DNA of 64,000 nucleotides, taken from assembly GCA_964546015.1 (NCBI GenBank), contig CAZJHO010000006.1, positions 1 to 64,000 on the forward strand, given 5' to 3'. The translations under genes and the position numbers were made by a program. This stretch comes from JAFGVL01 sp964546015. GTDB lineage: Bacteria; Bacteroidota; Bacteroidia; Bacteroidales; Paludibacteraceae. The notes under the pieces are model-generated. The model saw only the letters and a list, made by a program, of their open reading frames with translations. It was not told the DNA's origin and did no database searches. Positions within the stretch are counted from its first letter, which is position 1. The number at the start of each line of letters is the position of its first letter. Positions 43,123-51,755 of this stretch are shown here, piece after piece.

Positions 43123-46100
43123 ATGTACACAATGAAAAGATCTTCTCTTTTTTTGATTGGGATTTTTTTGTCGATATTTTCGACAAGCATTTATTCTCAG
43201 GATTATGCCATGACTGCGCCTATTGGTTATGGTGCAAGTGCAACAGGTGGAACGGGTGGAACTGTTGTTACTGTCTCTAATTTAAATGATTTTAAAACTC
43301 AAGTTTCTTCGACCGGTAAGAAAATAATTCTTGTATCAGGAACTATTAATTTTACAGGTTTGTACAGTGTGGTGATCAAGGATAAAACTATTATTGGTCT
43401 GCCCGGTGCAACATTAGCAAATCTAAGCGGACGGGATAAAAGTTCATCCGGTATTCTTAATATCAAAAGTGGTTCGAGTAATGTAATTATTCGTAATCTG
43501 ACTTTTAAAGGGGCGGGGGCATATGATTGTGACGGAAGTGATAACCTTTGTATAGATGGAGGTACAAATATTTGGGTTGACCATTGCGATTTTCAGGATG
43601 GTGTAGATGGAAACTTTGATAACAAAGGGAAAACGGATAACATCACTATATCATGGTGTCGTTTCCGTTATTTAATTGCTCCTAAAGCAGGAGGCTCCGG
43701 AGGTAGTGATGACCATCGTTTTACAAACTTGTTAGGTTCTAGTGCCAGTGATAAGCCTACCGATGGAACATATAATATCACTTGGGCATATTGTTGGTGG
43801 GACGAAGGTTGTAAGGAACGCATGGTGCGTGGTCGTAATGCTGAGTTACACTTCTTAAACTGCTATTGGAATTCTTCGGTAGCTAATTATTATATTGGTC
43901 CTGAAAATATGAAAGCCTATATCGAAGGCTGTTATTTCGAAGGTAAGCCAAGTTCCAGTAATATATGGAAAAGTTATGGAGGTACAAATCCTGTTAAGTT
44001 TGTAAACTCATATGGTAAAAACGGACTTCCAGCAAATTCAGGCACAGTGAATGTGCCGAGTTATTCTTATACGGCTCTTTCGTATGCAGATGCTAGATCT
44101 GCTGTAACTGATGCAAACTGTGGGGCAGGGGCGACGCTTCAGGTGAATCCTACTACCGGAGCTGTATCTGCTGGTTGTAATGCTACAGAGCCAACAATTC
44201 AACTTACTAGTGCTGCGGGTACAAATTCTCAATCACTGTTGGCAAATAATCCGATAACCAACATTGTTTATACAATGGGTGGTTCTGCTACTTCTTTCCA
44301 AATAACTTATAGTGGAGGTTCTACAACTAAACCTTCATGGATGACTGCTCAAATTAGTGGAAAAACACTTACATTTAGCGGAACGCCTAATGTTTCTGTA
44401 AATACTACTTATACAATTAAAGTAAAAGCAACAGACGGGACTAAATCTACCGAAGAACAAACTATAACAATAGCAGTTACTGTACCGGCACCAGCTACAT
44501 TAGATTTAACTTCAGGTAGTGCAACACAGACTGCTTATCTTGGTACTGCTATTTCGAATATAGTTTATACTTACGGAGGAGGAGCTACAGGGGTTAATGT
44601 AACAGGCTTGCCTACAGGGGTAACTTTCTCGACAAATGCATCGGACAAGCGGGTAACTATAAGTGGAATTCCAACTGTAACCGGTAGCTTTAATTTTACA
44701 GTGACGACTATAGGAGGATCTACCAATACTTCTAAAAATGGTTCGATTACAGTTAATGCTCCAACTATGTTAGGTTTGCCTGTTGCGACTTATACTGTGA
44801 GTGGTTCTACTGCAACTGTTTCGTGGGCAGCTGTTACCGGAACAAGTAGCTACAATGTAAAGGTATGTAGTAGTTCGGGAGCTTCTGGCACAACTGATAA
44901 GGATTGGGACTTTAATTCTTCTACATTTTCTTCTTTGTCCGGAAGTATTAGTTCTACGACCACTATAGATGGACTTACTTTTGTTTATTCGGGAAGTGCA
45001 TTAAATGCGGTAACAGGAAAAGCAAAAACTTATTCTGATGGTTTTGCCGGAGGAGGAAAAGTAATTCAAACAGGTGGTAGCAGCAGTTATTCTGATGGTA
45101 TGCCAACGAAGCGTTATATGACATTTGTAGTAGATGGTCCTGTAAAAATAACAGCATGGTTCTTTGGTAATTCAACAGGAGACCGATCGTTATTGATTTC
45201 AGCAGGAACAACTGAAACAGAAATGGAATACAATTCTACAGATCAAGCAGCTACTATAGCAACCTATAATTATACTGGAAGTGGATCTACTATTTATGTT
45301 TACAGCAATAATAGTATAAATATAAGCCGTATAAAAGTAGAACCGGCAGCGGCTACTACTTGTACGGAAAAGAGTGTAAGTGGATTTACAACAACAATAA
45401 CGAGCTTCGATGCGGCTACAGGTTCAATCTATGTACAAGCTGTAAGCAATAGTCCTGCTTATACAACCGGAGAATATGCTAAAGCCACATCTCAAAATGT
45501 TGCTGTAAATGCTACTTTGGCTCTTACAAGCTCAGTATCGACAACATCACAAACTAAAACGACCGGTTCGGAACTGTCTGCAATTACATATTCTTATACC
45601 GGAACTCCAACTATAGAATGGACAGGCACTACCAATAGTACAACGGCTCCTGCAGGTATTACTGTGAATATTTCGGCAAATACGATTGCTGTCACAGGTA
45701 CCCCTACTGCCGCAGGTAACTTTGGATATACTGTAAAAGCAATGCCAATTAATGGTGGAACACCTGTCGCAGGAATTACGCTAACAGGTACAATTACAGT
45801 AATTCCGGCTCCGATTGATGCTACTCTTGCTTTAGATCCCGAATCAATGGCAAATGCAACAGTTAGTGTCGGTGGACAAGTGAATATAGAGTATGATTAT
45901 ACAGGGGCAACTCCTGTTATTACTTGGAGCGGAAGCAGTACAAGTAACCCTGCAGGTATTACTGTAGAAACTGGCGGGGATTACATTATTATCTCAGGGA
46001 TTCCAACAGTTCCGGGCACATATAATTACACTATTAATGTTGCCGGACTAAATGGAGGGGTGGCTGCTGCGCCTAAGAATGGTACAATTACTGTAAATGC

Positions 46101-49100
46101 AGCTCTTATTACACCTACTAATGTAACGGCAAGTCCAACAAGCAATTCCATTACTGTGAGTTGGGATGCCAATACTGAAGCAACAGCATTTAAAGTGAAA
46201 TTATGTGGTGCAGCGGCAGATGCATCCACTACTGTTTGGAATTTCAATTCATGGACGATAGATGAAAGCGATGCTGATGCAAATCTTGTTGTTGATGGAA
46301 CAAATCCTCGCTTCAATTATGCTGTAAATCCTAATGGAGGAGAATTAAAATTTGCTAGTGGTACGATAATTCCTGATTTAGCTGGATTGAAATTTACTGT
46401 TGCTTCGTGGAGTAATACAAAATTACGCTTAGGATACGGTTCGGGACAAATTTATCTGAACGGAACGAATATTAAAGTAGAAATTCCTTGTGCTGTTGGC
46501 GATATTGTAACTATTATAGGCCCTGCAGGAAACGCAACCGCAGTAAATCGTGGTTACACCGTAACAGGTGGAACTTTGCAAAACGGTGGACAGAATAATA
46601 TTGATGTAACCGGTATTATGAATGTGGCCGGAGCAGTAGGTACATGGATATACGAGGCAACATCTACTACGCTGTCTATTACGACTACCGGTGGCGGTAT
46701 GAATATACAAAGTATTACTGTAAGTAGTCCGGATGCTGTAACCTGCAATGAATACGATGCAAGCGGTACAAGTAAAACCATTAGCGGACTTGATCCGAAT
46801 GCCGAGTACACATATCAGGTGAAAGCTTTACGCAATACAGAAGAAACTGCTTACAGCGTAGCAAAAACCATTTCTACAATAGACAATATTCCGCAAGCTG
46901 CTACTATTACGCTGACTTCGAATATTACCACAGTAGCACAAACAGTGGTAGTAGGTACGGCGATTGTTCCTATTATTTATGATTATACAGGTTCGGGAGC
47001 TACAGTAGTATGGTCTCCTTCTACACCGGTGGGAATTAATGATTCAACTGTCGGAAGTGTAAATATCAGTGGTATGCCAAGTCAATCCGGAACATATACT
47101 TATACGGTAAATGTAACTGGCATCAATGGTGGACAATCGGCACAAGCAATCGGTACTGTTACTGTGTTGGATTCATTGACAGTGCCGGCAAATGTTGTCG
47201 CTACACCGACTGCAACTACTATCGGTTTGACTTGGGATGTTGTAACGGGTGCTGAAAAGTATGTAGTAAATCTTTGTCATGAAGAAGAGACAGAAGGAGC
47301 AGGTGCTGGAACACCAACTGTTTCTACATGGCTAACAAGTTCCGCTGCATATAACTCGACTTCAAAATCGTATGATGTTGTAGGTATTGGTAGTTACTAT
47401 AAAGGTACTAGTGGAGGAACTGCAACTATAAACGATAATTTTGGCGGAGGAGATTGTCATGGTTCAAATAAAAATATTGTAATGGGTAGCAGTCTATTTA
47501 TTTTTAAAGCAGATAAGGCAATAAGTAAAATTACTGTATATGGTAATTCAGGTACAGGTAGCAACAGAACACTTGCAACTACAAATCCAATAACAACTTC
47601 AACTACATTAGCAGGAACATATACTGCTATTTCTGCTGATGATTATACTGTTGATGTTACTAATAATAACATAAATGGTAAGCACGAAAGTGTAGCATGT
47701 AGCGGTACAAGTTTAAAAATCACATTTGATAATGTTATTGCAGCAGGCACATTTATTAAGATAACATTAACAGGAAATGCTTATGTGTCAGCTATTGAAT
47801 ACGAAACTCCTGCTGAAGGAGGGGATTCAGGTGGCGGTTCTGGTTCAACCGAACTTGTATGTAATACTTATGAAACCAATACGAATAGTATTACCATTTC
47901 GGACTTAACAGCTAATACCGAATATTCGTATCAGGTAAAAGCTGTAAGGGGAACTGAGGCTACCAATTATAATACAGCTGAAAAGATTACAACATTAGCC
48001 GCTAAAATTGACCCTTCTGCTCCAACAGGCATAACAGCAACCTACGGACAAACTTTATTAAATGTAACATTACCGACCGGTTGGACATGGGTAAATTCAG
48101 CAGCTTCTGTAGGAAATGCGGGTAGTCAAACGCATAAAGCAAATTATGCCGGGGATGCCAATTATAATGCGGCAAGTAATGTTGATGTAACAGTAACCGT
48201 TTCAAAAGCAAGTGTAACGAAGCCTGCTTTAGAAATAAATTCATTTACATTTGATAATACAAGTAAAACCGTATCGTTGAATGCAAGCGGTGTTTATACA
48301 TTTGGAGGTACGACTTCAGCAACTAATGCAGGTAACTATACCGCAACGGTAACTTTGACCGACAAAACAAACTATCAATGGACAGATGCTTCGACAACGG
48401 ATTTGTCGCTTGCATGGGATATTTCTAAAGCTAATGTCTCTGCTCCAACAGGCTTAACAGCTACCTACGGACAAACCTTAGCGAATGTAACTTTACCGGC
48501 TGGCTGGTCTTGGGTAACAGCAAGCACTTCTGTAGGAAATGTAGGCAGTCAGACACATAAAGCAAACTATGCCGGGGATGCTAATTACAATGCGGCTTCT
48601 AATGTTGATGTAACCATTATTGTAAATAAAGCCGCAGCGCCGTCTGCACCAACCGGTTTATCTGCCACTTACGGACAAACCTTAGCGAATGTAACTTTAC
48701 CGGCTGGCTGGTCTTGGGTAACAGCAAGCACTTCTGTAGGAAATGTAGGCAGTCAGACACATAAAGCAAACTATGCCGGGGATACTAATTATAATGCGGC
48801 TTCTAATGTTGATGTAACTATTACTGTAAATAAAGCGGCAGCGCCATCTGCCCCGACAGGCTTAACAGCTACCTACGGACAAACCTTAGCGAATGTAACT
48901 TTACCGACCGGTTGGACATGGGTAAATTCAGCAGCTTCTGTAGGAAATGCGGGTAGTCAAACGCATAAAGCAAATTATGCCGGCGATGCCAATTATAATG
49001 CGGCTTCTAATGTTGATGTAACCATTACTGTAAATAAAGCCGCAGCGCCGTCTGCACCAACCGGTTTATCTGCCACTTACGGGCAAACCTTGTCCAATGT

Positions 49101-50310
49101 AACCTTGCCTTCTGGCTGGTCTTGGGTAACAGCAAGCACTTCTGTAGGAAATGTAGGCAGTCAGACACATAAAGCAAATTATGCCGGGGATGCTAATTAT
49201 AATTCAGCAAGTAATGTTGATGTGACAGTAAGCGTTTCAAAAGCAAGTGTAACGAAACCTGCTTTAGAAATAAATTCATTTACATTTGATAATACAAATA
49301 AAACCGTATCGTTGAATGCAAGCGGTGTTTATACATTTGGAGGTACGACTTCAGCAACTAATGCAGGTAACTATACCGCAACGGTAACTTTGACCGACAA
49401 AACAAACTATCAATGGACAGATGCTTCGACAACGGATTTGTCGCTTGCATGGGATATTTCTAAAGCTAATGTCTCTGCTCCAACAGGCTTAACAGCTACC
49501 TACGGACAAACCTTAGCGAATGTAACTTTACCGGCTGGCTGGTCTTGGGTAACAGCAAGCACTTCTGTAGGAAATGTAGGCAGTCAGACACATAAAGCAA
49601 ACTATGCCGGGGATACTAATTATAATGCGGCTTCTAATGTTGATGTAACTATTACTGTAAATAAAGCGGCAGCGCCATCTGCCCCGACAGGCTTAACAGC
49701 TACCTACGGACAAACCTTAGCGAATGTAACTTTACCGACCGGTTGGACATGGGTAAATTCAGCAGCTTCTGTAGGAAATGCGGGTAGTCAAACGCATAAA
49801 GCAAATTATGCCGGCGATGCCAATTATAATGCGGCTTCTAATGTTGATGTAACCATTACTGTAAATAAAGCCGCAGCGCCGTCTGCCCCGACAGATTTAA
49901 CGGCGATTTACGGACAAACTTTGTCGAGTGTGACTTTGCCTGCAGGTTGGTTTTGGGTAACAGCGAGTGCCTCTGTAGGAAATGATGGTACTCAAACGCA
50001 TAAAGCAAATTATGCAGGCGACACCAACTATGAGTCAGCTAGTAATATTGATGTAACAATTACAGTAAGTCCACCTACAACTATTGATGAATCGACGGCA
50101 GACAAGTTGCAAATCATTAAAACTACAACTGAATTGAAAGCTATAGGAGTTGATGTTGCTCAAATTTGTTTGTATGCTATTTCCGGTCAATATTTTGGTT
50201 GTGTTAGTTCTGCCGTAATGGATATCTCTTCATTGATAAAAGGAACATCATATATAGCTCAAATACGAACTGTAAGTGGTAAGCTTATTCTATATAAATT
50301 TATAAAATAA
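43123..50310 (+). CDS. Giant secreted PL1 pectate lyase with repeat domains and T9SS sorting domain
   Basis: This 2395-aa surface enzyme is predicted to cleave polygalacturonate by beta-elimination. The signal peptide ends at IYSQ (residue 26; ATG 43132 is an alternative start). The PL1 beta-helix domain spans about 27-355 with WVDHCDFQDGVDGNFDN, ITISWCRFRY, DDHRFTNLLG and ERMVRGRNAELHFLNCYW. The usual RxPxxR catalytic motif reads RMVRGR here. He-PIG/Ig-like domains alternate with three fibronectin-like domains, at about 546-793, 995-1253 and 1353-1622. Each of these is interrupted by a beta-rich module of about 150 aa flanked by cysteines. Eight copies of a roughly 67-aa ATYGQTL repeat with two interleaved roughly 78-aa repeats span about 1630-2313. 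The last 75 or so residues are a type A T9SS sorting domain (ICLYAISGQYFG; YIAQIRTVSGKLILYKFIK). Confidence 0.88.
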   Translation: MYTMKRSSLFLIGIFLSIFSTSIYSQDYAMTAPIGYGASATGGTGGTVVTVSNLNDFKTQVSSTGKKIILVSGTINFTGLYSVVIKDKTIIGLPGATLANLSGRDKSSSGILNIKSGSSNVIIRNLTFKGAGAYDCDGSDNLCIDGGTNIWVDHCDFQDGVDGNFDNKGKTDNITISWCRFRYLIAPKAGGSGGSDDHRFTNLLGSSASDKPTDGTYNITWAYCWWDEGCKERMVRGRNAELHFLNCYWNSSVANYYIGPENMKAYIEGCYFEGKPSSSNIWKSYGGTNPVKFVNSYGKNGLPANSGTVNVPSYSYTALSYADARSAVTDANCGAGATLQVNPTTGAVSAGCNATEPTIQLTSAAGTNSQSLLANNPITNIVYTMGGSATSFQITYSGGSTTKPSWMTAQISGKTLTFSGTPNVSVNTTYTIKVKATDGTKSTEEQTITIAVTVPAPATLDLTSGSATQTAYLGTAISNIVYTYGGGATGVNVTGLPTGVTFSTNASDKRVTISGIPTVTGSFNFTVTTIGGSTNTSKNGSITVNAPTMLGLPVATYTVSGSTATVSWAAVTGTSSYNVKVCSSSGASGTTDKDWDFNSSTFSSLSGSISSTTTIDGLTFVYSGSALNAVTGKAKTYSDGFAGGGKVIQTGGSSSYSDGMPTKRYMTFVVDGPVKITAWFFGNSTGDRSLLISAGTTETEMEYNSTDQAATIATYNYTGSGSTIYVYSNNSINISRIKVEPAAATTCTEKSVSGFTTTITSFDAATGSIYVQAVSNSPAYTTGEYAKATSQNVAVNATLALTSSVSTTSQTKTTGSELSAITYSYTGTPTIEWTGTTNSTTAPAGITVNISANTIAVTGTPTAAGNFGYTVKAMPINGGTPVAGITLTGTITVIPAPIDATLALDPESMANATVSVGGQVNIEYDYTGATPVITWSGSSTSNPAGITVETGGDYIIISGIPTVPGTYNYTINVAGLNGGVAAAPKNGTITVNAALITPTNVTASPTSNSITVSWDANTEATAFKVKLCGAAADASTTVWNFNSWTIDESDADANLVVDGTNPRFNYAVNPNGGELKFASGTIIPDLAGLKFTVASWSNTKLRLGYGSGQIYLNGTNIKVEIPCAVGDIVTIIGPAGNATAVNRGYTVTGGTLQNGGQNNIDVTGIMNVAGAVGTWIYEATSTTLSITTTGGGMNIQSITVSSPDAVTCNEYDASGTSKTISGLDPNAEYTYQVKALRNTEETAYSVAKTISTIDNIPQAATITLTSNITTVAQTVVVGTAIVPIIYDYTGSGATVVWSPSTPVGINDSTVGSVNISGMPSQSGTYTYTVNVTGINGGQSAQAIGTVTVLDSLTVPANVVATPTATTIGLTWDVVTGAEKYVVNLCHEEETEGAGAGTPTVSTWLTSSAAYNSTSKSYDVVGIGSYYKGTSGGTATINDNFGGGDCHGSNKNIVMGSSLFIFKADKAISKITVYGNSGTGSNRTLATTNPITTSTTLAGTYTAISADDYTVDVTNNNINGKHESVACSGTSLKITFDNVIAAGTFIKITLTGNAYVSAIEYETPAEGGDSGGGSGSTELVCNTYETNTNSITISDLTANTEYSYQVKAVRGTEATNYNTAEKITTLAAKIDPSAPTGITATYGQTLLNVTLPTGWTWVNSAASVGNAGSQTHKANYAGDANYNAASNVDVTVTVSKASVTKPALEINSFTFDNTSKTVSLNASGVYTFGGTTSATNAGNYTATVTLTDKTNYQWTDASTTDLSLAWDISKANVSAPTGLTATYGQTLANVTLPAGWSWVTASTSVGNVGSQTHKANYAGDANYNAASNVDVTIIVNKAAAPSAPTGLSATYGQTLANVTLPAGWSWVTASTSVGNVGSQTHKANYAGDTNYNAASNVDVTITVNKAAAPSAPTGLTATYGQTLANVTLPTGWTWVNSAASVGNAGSQTHKANYAGDANYNAASNVDVTITVNKAAAPSAPTGLSATYGQTLSNVTLPSGWSWVTASTSVGNVGSQTHKANYAGDANYNSASNVDVTVSVSKASVTKPALEINSFTFDNTNKTVSLNASGVYTFGGTTSATNAGNYTATVTLTDKTNYQWTDASTTDLSLAWDISKANVSAPTGLTATYGQTLANVTLPAGWSWVTASTSVGNVGSQTHKANYAGDTNYNAASNVDVTITVNKAAAPSAPTGLTATYGQTLANVTLPTGWTWVNSAASVGNAGSQTHKANYAGDANYNAASNVDVTITVNKAAAPSAPTDLTAIYGQTLSSVTLPAGWFWVTASASVGNDGTQTHKANYAGDTNYESASNIDVTITVSPPTTIDESTADKLQIIKTTTELKAIGVDVAQICLYAISGQYFGCVSSAVMDISSLIKGTSYIAQIRTVSGKLILYKFIK
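48019..50065 (+). repeat. Tandem coding repeats inside the giant pectate lyase
   Basis: Eight units of about 200 bases (67 aa; consensus pieces ATYGQTLANVTLPAGWSWV and THKANYAGDANYNAASNVDV) are arranged A1, B1, A2, A3, A4, A5, B2, A6, A7, A8. B is a different unit (KPALEINSFTFDN and onward) at about 48208-48437 and 49243-49472. Several units are nearly identical at DNA level. The B1-A2 block recurs as B2-A6 at an offset of 1035 bases, and the A3-A4 junction recurs as A6-A7, which indicates recent duplication or conversion. A8 is divergent. Confidence 0.85.
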
Positions 50311-50341
50311 AATAAGCTGAGATCCCTTTTTTATTCTAAAG

Positions 50342-50377
50342 ACGGGTAAAGTGTATGAACTTTATCCGTTTTTATTT
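50342..50377 (+). terminator. Terminator between the two pectate lyase genes
   Basis: An 11-bp stem with one G-U pair (50342-50352 with 50359-50369) is followed by a T-rich tail, 31 bases past the stop. Confidence 0.75.
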
Positions 50378-50411
50378 TGTTAGGATAAGTAGTAGTTTAT
50401 TGAAAATAAGC

Positions 50412-50419
50412 TACCTTTG
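50412..50419 (+). promoter_or_regulatory. -7 box for the second pectate lyase
   Basis: TACCTTTG lies 19 bases before the ATG at 50439, giving a very short leader if used. Confidence 0.4.
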
Positions 50420-50438
50420 TTCTTAAAAATTATCAAAA

Positions 50439-51749
50439 ATGAAAAACACAAAAATTATACTTTTATTTCTTTTATTTTTTACAGTTAAATTATATGCTCA
50501 GGATTACTGTATGACTGCTCCTGTTGGGTATGGTGCAGGGACAACCGGAGGAGGGAATGTTACACCGGTAACAGTGAGTACATATAATGATTTGAAAAGT
50601 AATTTAACTTCTTCTAGCGCAAAAGTTATTTTGGTTTCAGGAACGATAACCATACCAAGTAATGGTCAAATCAGCTTGAAATCTAATAAAACATTAATCG
50701 GATTACCGGGCGCTAAATTAGTATCAAATGATCAAACAAAAGATGGATCGGGTATTTTAAAAATGAATGGAATTTCAAATGTAATCATTAGAAACTTGAT
50801 ATTTGAAGGTCCGGGTGCATACGATATAGATGGAGCAGATCTTATAACTAATACTGGTTGTACTAATTTATGGGTTGATCATTGTGAATTCTATGATGGA
50901 GTAGATGGGAATTTTGACAATACTAATAATGCAGATAAAATAACCATCTCGTGGTGTAAATTTGGATATAAAAAAGCGTATAAGGCAGGTGGATTGGAAA
51001 CTGATGATCATCGTTTTACTAATTTAGTAGGGGGAGGTTCTTCTGATTATCCGACAGATGGTCGATACAGCATAACATTCCAATATTGTTATTGGACAGA
51101 TGGTTGTAAAAGTAGAATGCCTCGAGCCAGAAATGCGCAGCTTCATATTTTAAATTGTTATTATAATGTTACAACCAAAAATACCTCTGGAGGAAATGTT
51201 TCTACCACTGCTATAGGGTTAGAAGCAGGAACGAAAGGAACGGATTGTTATGTGGAAAGTTCTAATTTCAAGAAAATCAGCACTATAGCCGATTGTAGTT
51301 ATGGTGGTACACCTAATCTTAGAATGGTAAATTGTATTAAAGGTAGCAATGGAGCTACAGTAACAGATAAAAATGGAAGTACGGTTTCGGCTCCGTCATA
51401 TACTTATACTGTATTACCTGTAGCTCAGGTAGAAGCTGCAGTTACAGGTTCTTGTGGTGCGGGAGCTACATTGTATGTTACCTCGACCGGAGAAATAAGT
51501 TCTCCTTGTGACCCTTCTGCCACCATTGAATCCGTAGGATTGAATAAGGTTGCATTTATTCAGACTGAAGAGCAGTTGATGATACGAGGGATTGATGTTG
51601 CTGATGTGATACTTTATACTGTTTCCGGTTCAAAGATAAGCCATCAAAAAGGTGCAAATATTAATATCGATTTTCTTTCAAGCGGTCTTTATATTGCACA
51701 AATCAGAACAGAAGCGGGAAATGTTTTTTCTCGGAAATTTATTAAATAA
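50439..51749 (+). CDS. Secreted PL1 pectate lyase with T9SS type A sorting domain
   Basis: This 436-aa extracellular pectate lyase has a signal peptide (KIILLFLLFFTVKLYAQ) and a PL1 beta-helix domain (about 22-355). PL1 motifs are LWVDHCEFYDGVDGNFDN, ITISWCKFGYKKAYK, DDHRFTNLVG and SRMPRARNAQLHILNCYY; the last carries the canonical RxPxxR catalytic arginine motif. The C-terminal 70 or so residues are a type A T9SS sorting domain (VILYTVSGSKISHQKG; GLYIAQIRTEAGNVFSRKFI). The catalytic and sorting domains resemble those of the giant lyase 128 bases upstream, so the two genes probably arose by duplication, one then gaining repeats. It ends 6 bases from the convergent TonB-dependent protein gene. 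Confidence 0.93.
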   Translation: MKNTKIILLFLLFFTVKLYAQDYCMTAPVGYGAGTTGGGNVTPVTVSTYNDLKSNLTSSSAKVILVSGTITIPSNGQISLKSNKTLIGLPGAKLVSNDQTKDGSGILKMNGISNVIIRNLIFEGPGAYDIDGADLITNTGCTNLWVDHCEFYDGVDGNFDNTNNADKITISWCKFGYKKAYKAGGLETDDHRFTNLVGGGSSDYPTDGRYSITFQYCYWTDGCKSRMPRARNAQLHILNCYYNVTTKNTSGGNVSTTAIGLEAGTKGTDCYVESSNFKKISTIADCSYGGTPNLRMVNCIKGSNGATVTDKNGSTVSAPSYTYTVLPVAQVEAAVTGSCGAGATLYVTSTGEISSPCDPSATIESVGLNKVAFIQTEEQLMIRGIDVADVILYTVSGSKISHQKGANINIDFLSSGLYIAQIRTEAGNVFSRKFIK

Positions 51750-51755
51750 ACAATT

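Noticed and set aside
48019..50065. Regular repeats that could suggest a CRISPR array or satellite.
   Set aside because: The roughly 201-base period is in frame and encodes beta-domain repeats of one protein; units are far too long and lack unique spacers.
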